From Natronococcus occultus SP4 (GTDB lineage Archaea; Halobacteriota; Halobacteria; Halobacteriales; Natrialbaceae), in the NCBI RefSeq assembly GCF_000328685.1, contig NC_019974.1, forward strand, positions 673,001 through 737,000: 64,000 nucleotides of DNA, written 5' to 3'. Every line of letters starts with the position of its first letter. Position 1 is the first letter of the stretch. Below the pieces are notes generated by a model. It worked only from the letters and a program-made list of their open reading frames with translations. It did no database searches and was not told the DNA's origin. Below are positions 9,858-18,071 of the stretch, one piece after another. Position numbers and translations under genes: made by a program.

Positions 9858-10328
9858 TCAGTCTCGGGTCGGCTCCGAGTTCGCCGGCCGAGCGACCGGG
9901 GCCTCTAGCTCGCGGAGCGCCTGCGTGACCACGTGGGCCTGGACGAGCTTCCGATCCGACGGCGGGTACTCGGTGTCGCCGGCGAGGACCCGTTGGCTCT
10001 CCCGCCAGAACCGCTCCTCGATCGGTTGCTGGTCGGGCTTCTCGCGCGTGCGACCGGTAAAGGCCTCGAAGTCCGCCCGCAGATCGAACGACGCGCGGGC
10101 GACGTTGCAGCGAGGGAGCGGCGACAGTCCCGTCTCGAGGACGAGCTCCCGGACCATCTCCCAGTCGGACTCGCAGAAGTGGATCGACACCTCGCCGACG
10201 ACGTCCCGCCAGGCGACGGCCTCGCTGTGTCGCAGCCGCTGGATGAGCCGTGGCGGGAAGTCGATCCGGCGGTGGATCTCGGGATCGTCACAGAGACAGC
10301 ATGGTTTCTCGACTTTGCCCGTGTACAT
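9858..10328 (-). CDS. Conserved haloarchaeal hypothetical protein with CxxC motif
   Basis: I do not recognise this 156-residue protein. It begins MYTGKVEKPCCLCDDPEIHRR, where CCLC plus a nearby His could hold zinc, and the rest looks like a soluble alpha/beta domain rich in charged residues. Another Cys lies in IHFCESDWE and one in LPRCNVARA. The longer frame upstream of 10328 is antisense to the uS10-like gene region and Arg-rich, so it is rejected as coding. Its start lies 90 nt after the stop of the uS10-like gene on the same strand, so the two may be co-transcribed. Confidence 0.6.
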   Translation of the reverse strand: MYTGKVEKPCCLCDDPEIHRRIDFPPRLIQRLRHSEAVAWRDVVGEVSIHFCESDWEMVRELVLETGLSPLPRCNVARASFDLRADFEAFTGRTREKPDQQPIEERFWRESQRVLAGDTEYPPSDRKLVQAHVVTQALRELEAPVARPANSEPTRD

Positions 10329-10417
10329 CGCTCGCCCCTTCGAGCGAACGGAGAAAAGCCCCTCGCTCGGACGGGCGGTTCCCGGTCGCTGCCTCCCGCT
10401 TCGTCGCCCGTCTGCCG

Positions 10418-10753
10418 TCAGTTCCCCTGGCCGGCGCCGTGGATCTGCTCGACCTCGGCCTCGATGTGGACCGAGTCGGGGAAGTTCTGTTCGGCGATGT
10501 TGCGCGCGAGGTTGTCGTGGCCGTGGATCTCGAGTTCGCGAGTGAAGACGGTGTAGGTCCACGACGAGAAGCGGCGGTCGTCGTCGCTGTGGAGGCGGGC
10601 GTGCTGGGGGACCGTCAGCTTCTCCGGGGGGTGGGAGTGGGGCCCCTTCAGCGCCGCGCCCTTGCGCTCGGCGGTGGATTTGATGTCGTCGACGATGCCG
10701 TCGAGTGCGGCTCGATCGCCGCTCTGAAGCGTGAGCCGGGTGACGAAGGTCAT
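10418..10753 (-). CDS. uS10-like ribosomal-protein-family protein
   Basis: Protein of 111 residues that follows the fold and motif order of ribosomal protein uS10: an N-terminal strand MTFVTRLTLQSGD, a helix, the loop KGPHSHPPEKLTVPQHAR and the strand SWTYTVFTRELEIHG. Archaeal rps10 proper lies beside the elongation factor 1-alpha gene, which is not here, so this is a paralog that may act in ribosome hibernation or assembly, or have left the ribosome. A TATA-like GTTTTTACG lies about 30 nt upstream. The fold call is fairly strong; the function is open. Confidence 0.7.
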   Translation of the reverse strand: MTFVTRLTLQSGDRAALDGIVDDIKSTAERKGAALKGPHSHPPEKLTVPQHARLHSDDDRRFSSWTYTVFTRELEIHGHDNLARNIAEQNFPDSVHIEAEVEQIHGAGQGN

Positions 10754-10863
10754 GCTGGTACTGTACAACTGTGAACGGTCAGCGCGTAAAAACCTGCTGA
10801 GATACGGCGCCGGCGGACGCACAGTCCGATATTCTCTTAACGTCGGGGGCGTTACTCGAGGTA

Positions 10864-11304
10864 ATGGCAGTCGAAGCTACGAGCGCAGGCGCGATCCTCT
10901 TCCGCGATACGCGGGGCCGGCGCGAGTATCTTCTACTCAAGAGCCGCCCGGGCGACTGGGAGTTTCCGAAGGGCGGTGTCGAAGGAGATGAAGAGCTACA
11001 GCAGACGGCGATCCGCGAAGTAAAGGAAGAGGCAGGTATCGACCAGTTCAGACTACTCGACGGGTTTCGCGAGGACTACGACTACGTCTTCGAGGCGAAC
11101 GGAAAGACGATCCACAAGACCGTCCACCTCTTTATCGCGAAGTCGTTCGAGGCAAGCGCCGAACTCTCGAACGAACACCGCGACCTCCAGTGGCGCGACT
11201 ACGAGCAGGCGATAAACACCGTCACCCAGGACGGGCCACGAGAGATCCTCGAGGAGGCCCACGAGTACCTGGACGAGATCCTGGAGGACGAGGACGAAGC
11301 GTAG
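10864..11304 (+). CDS. Nudix hydrolase (Ap4A hydrolase type)
   Basis: Pyrophosphohydrolase of 146 residues. The Nudix box GGVEGDEELQQTAIREVKEE fits G-x5-E-x7-REUxEExGU and binds the catalytic Mg ions. The flanks (SAGAILFRD, GDWEFPKGG) match the bis(5'-nucleosyl)-tetraphosphatase branch, which clears dinucleoside polyphosphates or other capped nucleotides from the cytoplasm. It is divergent from the uS10-like gene, with 110 nt between the start codons. Confidence 0.88.
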   Translation: MAVEATSAGAILFRDTRGRREYLLLKSRPGDWEFPKGGVEGDEELQQTAIREVKEEAGIDQFRLLDGFREDYDYVFEANGKTIHKTVHLFIAKSFEASAELSNEHRDLQWRDYEQAINTVTQDGPREILEEAHEYLDEILEDEDEA

Positions 11305-11444
11305 CCCCACGACGAACTGAACCGCGACGCGAGCGGCGGTCCGAAAGCTCCGGCTGTACTTCTCCCGACGGCCGATCGGCGCCCGCGCTCTCGACCCGCC
11401 GCCGGACCGCAGCGCACTTGTCTCCGATCGCCCTACGGCCGGCA

Positions 11445-12503
11445 GTGACGCGACCGCGAGCGACCGACAGCGAGTTCGCCTTCGAGCTGCGGAGCTGCCG
11501 GTGGGCCGAACGGGCCTGGCCGCCGGCCGAGGACGTCGAGACCGACCGCGCCGTCCTCGTCGCCCGCCAGCTCGGCACCAAGCGCCGACGCTGGGATACG
11601 ATCGTCCTCGAGTGCGATCGGGAGGCCCTCGAACGCCGCGCGAACTTCGGCCCCGAACGCCTCGATAGCGACCTCTTGCACGTCGTCCGGAACGCCCCCG
11701 CCGACTGGCGCTACTACCGCGACGCGCTTCCGGATCCGGGCTACCCGTGGCGGTACGTCCGCGAGGCGATCCACGCCGCCGACGACCGGGGGATCCTCGA
11801 GACCCGCAAGTCGGGCAACCGGATCGAGATCCGCCGGGAGTGGGCCTACCCGGACTGGGTCGACCGGATCGTCGCGATCGAGAACAAACCGGACCTCGAC
11901 GCCAGCGCCGCCCGGACCCTGGCCGCCCAGCTCGAGTACGACGTCGCGCTCGGGCTCGCCGACGAGGTCTGGGTCGCCACCCGGGCGACCGGCGAGCGGG
12001 TCGAACCCGTGCTGTTCGAGGACCTCCCTGTCGAGGCCGGCGTCCTCGCGCTCGAGCCCGCGTCGCTGTCGGCCGAGGTCGCGTGGTATCCCCGATCGCT
12101 CGCGGTCGACGAGCCCGGGACGCGCGTCCTCGAGCGCCCCGAGGGCGGTCGACGGGACGGGTCGGCCGCCCGGTTCGAGTACGTCCCGCCGGAGACGAAA
12201 GCCGAGAAACGGCTCGCGATCGCCGAACGGGCCTACGAACGGGGGTGGCGCTCGTTCGTCGACACGATGCGACCCGACTGCCGACAGTTCGCGCTTCGAG
12301 GCACCGACGGGAGCCAGCTGCGTCCCTACTGCGAGGCGAACGGACGCTGCCAGACGGCCGCGGAGTGTTCGGGCTCCTGCCCCGAGTTCGAGCCCGAACC
12401 GCCGAGCTGGCGGACGAAGGGGTGGCCCATCGAGGGCGGCCCCGGAAAACGGTGCAGACGGCTCCTCGAGGATCGGCGCCGCCGTCGTCGCCCCGGACTG
12501 TAG
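11445..12503 (+). CDS. Haloarchaeal DUF5787-like protein, possible PD-(D/E)xK nuclease fold
   Basis: Protein of 352 residues close to the haloarchaeal family DUF5787, function unknown. The middle reads DRIVAIENKPDLDASAART, an acidic-x-ENK pattern like the catalytic core of PD-(D/E)xK nucleases, followed by a helix and a strand (DEVWVATRA) in the order expected of that fold. Near the C-terminus four cysteines form C-x5-C-x5-C-x3-C-P-E-F, a likely metal or Fe-S site. The tail is an Arg-rich run. The GTG at 11445 is chosen because the longer upstream frame overlaps the Nudix gene and is Arg/Pro-rich. The nuclease idea is inference from the motif. Confidence 0.65.
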   Translation: MTRPRATDSEFAFELRSCRWAERAWPPAEDVETDRAVLVARQLGTKRRRWDTIVLECDREALERRANFGPERLDSDLLHVVRNAPADWRYYRDALPDPGYPWRYVREAIHAADDRGILETRKSGNRIEIRREWAYPDWVDRIVAIENKPDLDASAARTLAAQLEYDVALGLADEVWVATRATGERVEPVLFEDLPVEAGVLALEPASLSAEVAWYPRSLAVDEPGTRVLERPEGGRRDGSAARFEYVPPETKAEKRLAIAERAYERGWRSFVDTMRPDCRQFALRGTDGSQLRPYCEANGRCQTAAECSGSCPEFEPEPPSWRTKGWPIEGGPGKRCRRLLEDRRRRRRPGL

Positions 12504-12543
12504 CCGCGGCGAGGGGTGCGGGTCGGGACGGGGCGCCGATCGC

Positions 12544-13044
12544 TCAGTCGGTCGTCGAGACCTCGAGCTCGTCGCGGTCGACGGCCAGCCGGAACGTCGG
12601 GACGGTGCGGTACTCGATCTCGACGACCCCCTTCCGGCGCAGGCTCTGGAGTCCCGCACGAACGTCCTCGGAGTCGGGGTCGACGTCGTAGGCGTCCCGG
12701 AGCTTGTGCAACACCGAGACGACGCTCTCGGACTCCTCGTCGGGCCCGGCGAGTACGTCGACGATTCGGGCCTGGAGCGCCGGCACTCGGATCTTGCTCG
12801 GAGTGCCGTCGTCGGGATCGCTCTCGACGCCGGGCTCGACATCGACGAGGTCGGCCGCCTCGCTCGTCGCGCGGATCAGACTGTTGTCGTCCCGGAAGTA
12901 GTAGTCGCCCAGTTCGTTCTCGAGGTACTGGTGAACCTCGCTGCCGCTTTCCAGTCCCCACCGGTCTTGCAGCTCCGAGTTCTTCGTCGGCTGTAGTTCC
13001 ACCACGTCGGCCAGCCGTTCCCTGGCCTCGTCCGAGAGCGTCAT
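12544..13044 (-). CDS. DUF5797-like winged-helix protein
   Basis: Soluble acidic protein of 166 residues that I match to haloarchaeal DUF5797. The first 60 residues (MTLSDEARERLADVVELQPT) look like a winged helix-turn-helix, and the last 60 (LQSLRRKGVVEIEYRTVPTF) read like a second winged helix with its wing. It could bind DNA as a regulator, but no target is visible. It lies convergent with the DUF5787-like gene (stops 40 nt apart) and upstream of the MFS gene on the same strand. Confidence 0.7.
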   Translation of the reverse strand: MTLSDEARERLADVVELQPTKNSELQDRWGLESGSEVHQYLENELGDYYFRDDNSLIRATSEAADLVDVEPGVESDPDDGTPSKIRVPALQARIVDVLAGPDEESESVVSVLHKLRDAYDVDPDSEDVRAGLQSLRRKGVVEIEYRTVPTFRLAVDRDELEVSTTD

Positions 13045-13107
13045 CGTCCGGAGGTACGCGGATCCGATACTTTTGCGTTGTGTCCCGCCGCGACGGCTTC
13101 GGTTCGC

Positions 13108-14394
13108 TCAATCCCCGAGTACCGGCACGGGAGCGGTCGTCTCGAGGGTTTCCTCGACCTGGGTGTAGACGAGGACGGCCCCCAGTGCCGCCAGGACGGT
13201 ACCGAAGGCGAAGGGGACCCAGAACCCGTACCCGATCAGCGCGCCCGAGGAGAACGGGCCGATCGCGATCCCGAAGCCGAAGGCCATCGTCAGCACGGAG
13301 AGCTTCGAACCGGACTCGCCGTCGCCGGCGAGATCCCCAGCCAGGGCGAGTGCCGGTGCGAACACCATCGCGCCGGCGATTCCCTGGACGAGACGGGCCA
13401 GGAACATCGCCTCGGAACTCGTGACGAGCCCCTGGGCCATCGTCGCAGGAACGAGTACCACCATCCCGGCCAGGATGAAGGGCCGTCGGCCGTAGCGATC
13501 GCAGGCCCGGCCGATCGGCGTCTGGAGGAGGATCTGGGCGAGGATGAACGCCGCGAACTGGAGCCCGAACCAGGTCGACCCCTGATCGAGGTGATCGTTG
13601 ACCTGGGGCTGGATGGTCGCAAAGAGGGCGATCGCCGCTGCCATGAACAGCGAGACGACGCCGAGGGTGAAGATCGGATCGAGCAGGTTCTTGCCCGACG
13701 AATCGAAGACGTCGATCGAGAGGTCGGCGCCCGCGGTCGCGCCCGTCGAGTCGGGATCCGTGATCAGGATCGTCACCAGCAGGTAGCTCAGCGCGGCCGT
13801 GATCGCGGCGACGTAGAAGGCGGCGTCGAAGCCGCTGATCGACAGCCCGCCGGGAAGCGGGTAGGGGCCGGCGCTGACGACCGCACCGGCGGCGACGGGG
13901 CCGGCGCCGAACCCGACCAGTCGGAACGTGTTGTAGACGCCCATGTTTCCGCCCCGGTCGCCCGTCGTCGCCAGCTCGTTGACCAGCGCGACCGACGCGG
14001 GGATAATGAAGGCGACGCTGATCCCCTGGAGTCCGCGGATCACCAGCAGGGAGTGGTAGGTCTCGGCGAAGACGTACGCCAGGTTCGTCGCCGCGAGACC
14101 GCCCAGTCCCACCAGGATGAACGTCTTCCGGCGTCGCATCCGGTCGGAGAGCCGTCCCGTCAGCGGCTGGAAGGAACTGTTCAGAAAGCCAAACAGCGAG
14201 AGGATGATGCCGATGATCATCGACTCGCCGAGGCCGAACGTCGGCCCGCCGACGACGTCGTCGGCGATGTACAGCGGGATCACGATGATCAGAAAGGAGT
14301 TCCCGACGCCGTCGGCCATCCGCGCGAACGCGAGCGCGAGCACCCGCCTGTCGACGGCAAACTGCGCGAGAATCCACCGAACGAGACGCCGCAT
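13108..14394 (-). CDS. MFS transporter
   Basis: Major facilitator carrier of 428 residues with about twelve hydrophobic segments in two halves. The loop between segments 2 and 3 reads GRLSDRMRRRKTFILVG, the MFS signature G-x3-D-R-x-G-R-(R/K), and a weaker copy, GRACDRYGRRPFI, follows segment 8. The general type resembles drug or metabolite exporters driven by protons or sodium. No neighbouring gene points to the substrate. It starts 115 nt from the divergent DUF5789-like gene. Confidence 0.88.
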   Translation of the reverse strand: MRRLVRWILAQFAVDRRVLALAFARMADGVGNSFLIIVIPLYIADDVVGGPTFGLGESMIIGIILSLFGFLNSSFQPLTGRLSDRMRRRKTFILVGLGGLAATNLAYVFAETYHSLLVIRGLQGISVAFIIPASVALVNELATTGDRGGNMGVYNTFRLVGFGAGPVAAGAVVSAGPYPLPGGLSISGFDAAFYVAAITAALSYLLVTILITDPDSTGATAGADLSIDVFDSSGKNLLDPIFTLGVVSLFMAAAIALFATIQPQVNDHLDQGSTWFGLQFAAFILAQILLQTPIGRACDRYGRRPFILAGMVVLVPATMAQGLVTSSEAMFLARLVQGIAGAMVFAPALALAGDLAGDGESGSKLSVLTMAFGFGIAIGPFSSGALIGYGFWVPFAFGTVLAALGAVLVYTQVEETLETTAPVPVLGD

Positions 14395-14508
14395 CGACTC
14401 GACGTGTGTGGCCCTCCCCGATTATCGTTTCGAATCGAAATGCCGACCGAGCTGACAGTCCGTTTCTGCTGCAGCGCACTACAAGACTTCGGCTCGCGTC
14501 TCTCGGGT

Positions 14509-14763
14509 ATGGAGGAAGTCAAACTCAGTCGAATCGACGACACGTTCGAACGCCTCGAGTACCCGGTCGAGGCCGACGCGGCCGCAAGCGAACTTGAGGA
14601 CGTTACCCTACTGTTGGCCGACGGCGAACGAAACCTGGGCGAGCTGATCGAACGGAGTACGAGCGATCGGTTCGCGTCGGCCGACGACCTCGAGACCGAA
14701 CTGCACAACGTCTTGCCCCGGGAGGCCGTCGGCGAGCCCTACCAGTCGGAAGGAGAAGGGTAG
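14509..14763 (+). CDS. DUF5789-like small acidic protein
   Basis: Protein of 84 residues beginning MEEVKLSRIDDTFERLEYPV, which I match to haloarchaeal DUF5789 (related in layout to the DUF2795 fold). The pattern of a helix, YPV, then ASELEDVTLLLADGERNLGELIE suggests a compact helical domain of unknown role. The real start is at 14509; a long open frame upstream is antisense to the MFS gene and Arg-rich. It precedes transcription factor S on the same strand by 69 nt. Confidence 0.72.
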   Translation: MEEVKLSRIDDTFERLEYPVEADAAASELEDVTLLLADGERNLGELIERSTSDRFASADDLETELHNVLPREAVGEPYQSEGEG

Positions 14764-14832
14764 CTCGCCACGAACGGGAGAGCGGTCCAAACGGGTCGCT
14801 TAAGTCACTCCGTCGACGTATGCCGGACAACG

Positions 14833-15141
14833 ATGGAATTCTGCGACGAATGCGGCTCGATGATGAAAGCCGAGGACGGCACGTGGGAGTGTGGTAGCTG
14901 CGGGTTTACGAAACCGAAAGGCGACGCGGCAGAGTACACAGTTACGGAGGACCAGGAGGCAAGTGAGGTGATCGAGTCCTCCGAGGAGACGTCGCTGCCC
15001 GAAACCGACGCGACCTGTCCCGAGTGCGGTAACGACCGGGCCTACTGGTACATGCAACAGATCCGGGCGGCCGACGAGTCCGAGACACGGTTTTTCATCT
15101 GTACCGACTGCGAGTACAAGTGGCGCGAGGACGACAACTAG
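14833..15141 (+). CDS. tfs: Transcription factor S (TFIIS/RPC11-like)
   Basis: Transcript-cleavage factor of 102 residues that rescues stalled RNA polymerase by stimulating its nuclease activity. The N-terminal zinc ribbon has CDECG...CGSCG, the C-terminal one CPECG...CTDCEY, and the tip of the second holds the acidic pair in RAADESETRF that reaches the polymerase active site. Length and motif order are those of archaeal TFS. An acidic, Ser-rich linker joins the two ribbons. Confidence 0.95.
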   Translation: MEFCDECGSMMKAEDGTWECGSCGFTKPKGDAAEYTVTEDQEASEVIESSEETSLPETDATCPECGNDRAYWYMQQIRAADESETRFFICTDCEYKWREDDN

Positions 15142-15300
15142 CGCTCTGAGAGCGTCGAACGAAGGGGGGTGGGGAGAACGGTGGGGGTCGAACGGCAACG
15201 ACGCCTCTGACACCTGCGGTCGCCCCGTCGGGGCAACCGGCCTGCACGCCATACATATCGCTCCGAAGACAAAAGCCCGGTTCCAATATCGTTTGGTACG

Positions 15301-15387
15301 TCAGACGATCTCCTGTAACTGTTTCTCGCAGCGACTGGGCAGCGTCCCGCAGTCGCTCCGGAGATGAGTTCCAGCAGTCCGTCTCAC
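15301..15387 (-). CDS. Possible 28-residue ORF overlapping the trmI stop
   Basis: A frame starting at a GTG that overlaps the trmI stop (GTGA) encodes 28 residues ending CGTLPSRCEKQLQEIV, with two Cys that could pair in a metal site. The overlap hints at translational coupling in the nac-trmI operon, but length is too small for a firm call. Confidence 0.2.
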   Translation of the reverse strand: MRRTAGTHLRSDCGTLPSRCEKQLQEIV

Positions 15388-16118
15388 TCGTTCCTGGCGA
15401 GGGTCAGGTACCCCGTGTGGCCGACCGGCGCCGTCGACGGCCGCGAGCCGCGGTCGTCGAACTGCATCTCCCGCTGGATCGTCTCCCGGGTACGGATCTC
15501 CGAGAGGTCGGCCTCGCGGGCGGCCGCGACGACCTCGCGGGTCGACTCGACGAACGGGCTGTAGACCGCGAGGAACCCGCCCTCGACGAGCAGCTCCGGA
15601 ACGTGCTCGACGACGTCCGGCGCGTCGCCCGTATCGAGCGTGACGACGTCGAACGACGACGGCTCGAGCTCGCCGACCGAGTCGGTGAGATCGCCGGTAC
15701 GAACGTCGACATCGTCGGCGACTCCGCCCAGGCGCATGTTCTCCCGGGCGACCTCGGCGAACTCGGGATCGCGCTCGTAGGTCACCACCGACGCGCCCGC
15801 ACGGGCCATCAGCGCCGTCAGGACGCCCGTGCCGGTTCCGGTGTCGAGGACGCGGTCGCCACGCGAGATTCCGGTTTCGCCGATCACCAGACCGACGTCC
15901 CGGGGGACCATCGGGGCGCCCGTCCGCTCGAAGTGATGGAAGAGATCGGGCCCCCGGAGTCGCCGCACCCGGAACGCTTCGTCCAGATGGGTCTCGATGG
16001 TCGTGCCGGGCTCGACGTCCTCGGGCACCTCGAGGACGCCCAGATCGGTTCCCATCTCCTCGCCGGGCTCGACGAGGAACTCGCGGTCGCCACGAACCAG
16101 TAGCACGGGTCGGCTCAC
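15384..16118 (-). CDS. trmI: tRNA (adenine-N1)-methyltransferase TrmI family
   Basis: S-adenosylmethionine-dependent methyltransferase of 244 residues. The archaeal TrmI methylates A57/A58 in the T-loop of tRNA. The Rossmann motif I is VLDTGTGTGVLTALMAR, the ribose acidic residue follows in TYERDPE, and the motif IV region reads FDVVTLDTGDAPDVV. The N-terminal 65 residues form the small beta domain that packs the tetramer. It starts 3 nt after the nac stop on the same strand, so the two genes are co-transcribed. Confidence 0.85.
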   Translation of the reverse strand: MSRPVLLVRGDREFLVEPGEEMGTDLGVLEVPEDVEPGTTIETHLDEAFRVRRLRGPDLFHHFERTGAPMVPRDVGLVIGETGISRGDRVLDTGTGTGVLTALMARAGASVVTYERDPEFAEVARENMRLGGVADDVDVRTGDLTDSVGELEPSSFDVVTLDTGDAPDVVEHVPELLVEGGFLAVYSPFVESTREVVAAAREADLSEIRTRETIQREMQFDDRGSRPSTAPVGHTGYLTLARNE

Positions 16119-16121
16119 GCG

Positions 16122-16511
16122 TTACTCGAGAGCCTCGACCGCGGCGGCGAGATCGCCGTCGTGTTCCTCGAGAGCCTCACGGGCCTCGCTCTCGCTGACG
16201 CCCGTTCGGGTGGCGACGATCTCGACGTCGTCGTCGGGGATCGCGCTGCCGGCGTCCTCGCTGGCTCCGGCGCCAGCGGCGTCGGCGCCGCCGGCCGCAC
16301 CGGACTCGACCTCCTCGGGCGAACCGATGACCTGGTAGGTCTCCTGGCCGCGGGCGTCCATCTTCGTGACCTCGGCGTCGTCGAAGACGAGGTCGTACTC
16401 CGAGGTCCGGATGATGACTTCCTCGGCGTCGACGTCCTCGACGTCGATTCCCATCTGTTCCATCATCTGTTCCATCTTGCGCGGGTTCATGCCGCCGCCT
16501 CCTCCGAACAT
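16122..16511 (-). CDS. nac: Nascent polypeptide-associated complex (NAC) protein
   Basis: Ribosome-associated chaperone of 129 residues that shields nascent chains. Archaeal NAC is a homodimer. The N-terminal [20 protein letters not shown] and the NAC beta barrel ([27 protein letters not shown]) are followed by a Gly/Ala-rich linker and a C-terminal UBA domain ending in [14 protein letters not shown]. First gene of a two-gene operon with trmI, 3 nt apart. Confidence 0.93.
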   Translation of the reverse strand: MFGGGGGMNPRKMEQMMEQMGIDVEDVDAEEVIIRTSEYDLVFDDAEVTKMDARGQETYQVIGSPEEVESGAAGGADAAGAGASEDAGSAIPDDDVEIVATRTGVSESEAREALEEHDGDLAAAVEALE

Positions 16512-16588
16512 ACCCGGTACGTCGCCACCCGCAACCTTTTACTTTGTCGTTCGAGAGACGTCGAGCGTTCTGCAGTAGCCCAGCGACG

Positions 16589-17077
16589 TTAGCGCTCCGC
16601 GGGAACGCCCTCGCGGACGCTCACTGCCATTCCCGTCTCGAAGTCGCCCATCGCCGCGCCGTCGAGTTCGGCCGTCCCGACCGCAAGCACCTCGCCGCGC
16701 TCGTGGACGACGACGACCTCATCGCCCGGGCGGATCTCGGCGCCCGCATCGAGGACGAACTTCGCGAAGACGTTCTTCTCCTCGCGGACGAAGGGCTCGC
16801 TCTCGTCGTCGACGACGACCCGGTAGGCCGGGACGGGAAGCGCGTCGTCGAGGCGCCGTCCGCCCTCGATCCCCAGGGTGAACCGGCCGTCGGTTCCAAA
16901 CGAGACCAGACGGCCGTCCTCGCAGTGGACCTGCTGGGGTCGTCCCGAGGACGTCCGCTTGATCGTCAGCGATTCGGTCGGCGGGAACAGACTCGCACCC
17001 GCGCTCGCCCCGAACTGGTAGTCGGCGATCGTCCGCAGCGCCGGCAAGCCCGCGTTTCCGTCGGCTGGATCGCTCAT
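16589..17077 (-). CDS. PUA domain protein (tRNA-ribosyltransferase related)
   Basis: Protein of 162 residues ending in an RNA-binding PUA domain: KNVFAKFVLDAGAEIRPGDEVVVV and GTAELDGAAM are its typical strand and turn sequences. Haloarchaeal proteins of this size resemble the C-terminal part of archaeosine tRNA-guanine transglycosylase. It likely binds RNA, perhaps in tRNA or rRNA modification. The start at 17077 (MSDPADGN) avoids an Arg-rich extension of 14 residues. Confidence 0.75.
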   Translation of the reverse strand: MSDPADGNAGLPALRTIADYQFGASAGASLFPPTESLTIKRTSSGRPQQVHCEDGRLVSFGTDGRFTLGIEGGRRLDDALPVPAYRVVVDDESEPFVREEKNVFAKFVLDAGAEIRPGDEVVVVHERGEVLAVGTAELDGAAMGDFETGMAVSVREGVPAER

Positions 17078-17180
17078 AGCCCGCGTTCGCCGCGGGCGGT
17101 CGAAAGCCCTTCGACCCACGGCGACGCCCGTCGTTCGTGGATCGGTGACAGCCAGTGTCCCGCGACTGTCATCAGGAGCG

Positions 17181-17188
17181 TTATATAG
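17181..17188 (+). promoter_or_regulatory. TATA box for the 57-residue membrane protein
   Basis: TTATATAG centred about 28 nt before the ATG at 17212, the spacing of a leaderless haloarchaeal transcript; it decides that start. Confidence 0.6.
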
Positions 17189-17211
17189 TCCGGGACCGAC
17201 TGGACGATCGA

Positions 17212-17385
17212 ATGGATTTCACGCAGATCGTTCTCGGACTGGTGGTGCTGGCCGTGAGCAGCCTCACCTTCGCCGGCCCGTCCGCACTCGACTCCCACGT
17301 CCTCGTCTACGCGCTGACGGGCGCGGCGCTGGCGATCGGAATGGGTGCGCTGTTCCTCGATCGCGCCCGCGACGCGCGCCCCTAG
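17212..17385 (+). CDS. Small membrane protein, 57 residues
   Basis: Two hydrophobic segments (IVLGLVVLAVSSLTFAG and VLVYALTGAALAIGMGALFL) joined by a short polar turn make this a hairpin membrane protein of unknown function. The ATG at 17212 is fixed by a TATA box at the leaderless distance. Its stop codon shares the palindrome CTAG with the stop of the convergent NYN gene, so the two genes overlap tail to tail by four bases. Confidence 0.7.
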   Translation: MDFTQIVLGLVVLAVSSLTFAGPSALDSHVLVYALTGAALAIGMGALFLDRARDARP

Positions 17386-17879
17386 AGCAGGAACGTCTCG
17401 TGGCGCGACTCGAGGTCCAGAAACGAGTCGGCCTCCGCGATGAGCTCCTCGGCGGTCGAGGACTCAAAGGCCATTACCTCGACGCGGACGCCCTCGTGGC
17501 GCAGGTGCGAGCAGAGCCGCGAGAAGTCGCCGTCGCCCGTACAGAGCACGACCGTATCGACGTGGTTGGCAAGCGTCACCGCGTCCAGGCTCATCCCGAC
17601 GTCCCAGTCGGCTTTCTTCGACCCGTCGGCGAACGTCTTGATGTCCTTGATCTTCGTCTCGAACCCGATGTCGACCAGCGCGTCGAAGAAGCTCTCCTCC
17701 TCGGGCGCGTCGGCGCGGATCACGTACGCGATCGCGCGCGTGAGCTGGCGGCCCTGGACCGCCTTCTCCAGTAGCGACGAGTAGTCGATATTCCGGCTGT
17801 GGAGGCTCTGTGCAGTGTGGTAGAGGTTCTGCGCGTCGACGAGGACGGCGACGCGCTGACCCGGGTGGATCTCGGTCAT
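17382..17879 (-). CDS. NYN domain (LabA-like) putative RNase
   Basis: Protein of 165 residues with a PIN-like NYN fold. The conserved acidic residues that bind the catalytic metal are seen in VLVDAQNLYH, KKADWDVGMSLDA and CTGDGDFSRLC. Relatives cut RNA or regulate expression (LabA, MARF1). The start at 17879 is supported by a TATA-like CTTTTTAAG 28 nt upstream (17902-17910); residues before it are Arg-rich and lie in the promoter. Confidence 0.82.
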   Translation of the reverse strand: MTEIHPGQRVAVLVDAQNLYHTAQSLHSRNIDYSSLLEKAVQGRQLTRAIAYVIRADAPEEESFFDALVDIGFETKIKDIKTFADGSKKADWDVGMSLDAVTLANHVDTVVLCTGDGDFSRLCSHLRHEGVRVEVMAFESSTAEELIAEADSFLDLESRHETFLL

Positions 17880-18020
17880 ACGATATCTTGGGTCGACGGC
17901 ACTTAAAAAGTCGTGCCGTTTCCGCCGGCGGAGCACCCGTTTCCGTCGCTCGTACTCGGACAGCGCTCTCCTCCGAGAGCGGACGTTCACGGTGACTGAG
18001 AGTGAGAACTAAGTACCGGT

Positions 18021-18053
18021 GTAAAGTACGCTTTACTGTAAAGGGAGCTTTCC
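18021..18053 (+). promoter_or_regulatory. Tandem palindromic operator upstream of the DUF2178-like/XRE pair
   Basis: Two 16-bp inverted repeats stand 1 nt apart: GTAAAG-TACG-CTTTAC (18021-18036, perfect) and GTAAAG-GGAG-CTTTCC (18038-18053, one mismatch). They cover -51 to -19 from the ATG at 18072, the core-promoter zone, and their centres are 17 bp apart. This suits autorepression by the XRE protein encoded in the same operon. The pattern is seen directly; the binder is inferred. Confidence 0.55.
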
Positions 18054-18071
18054 ATAGCTTCCTTCCCAGCT

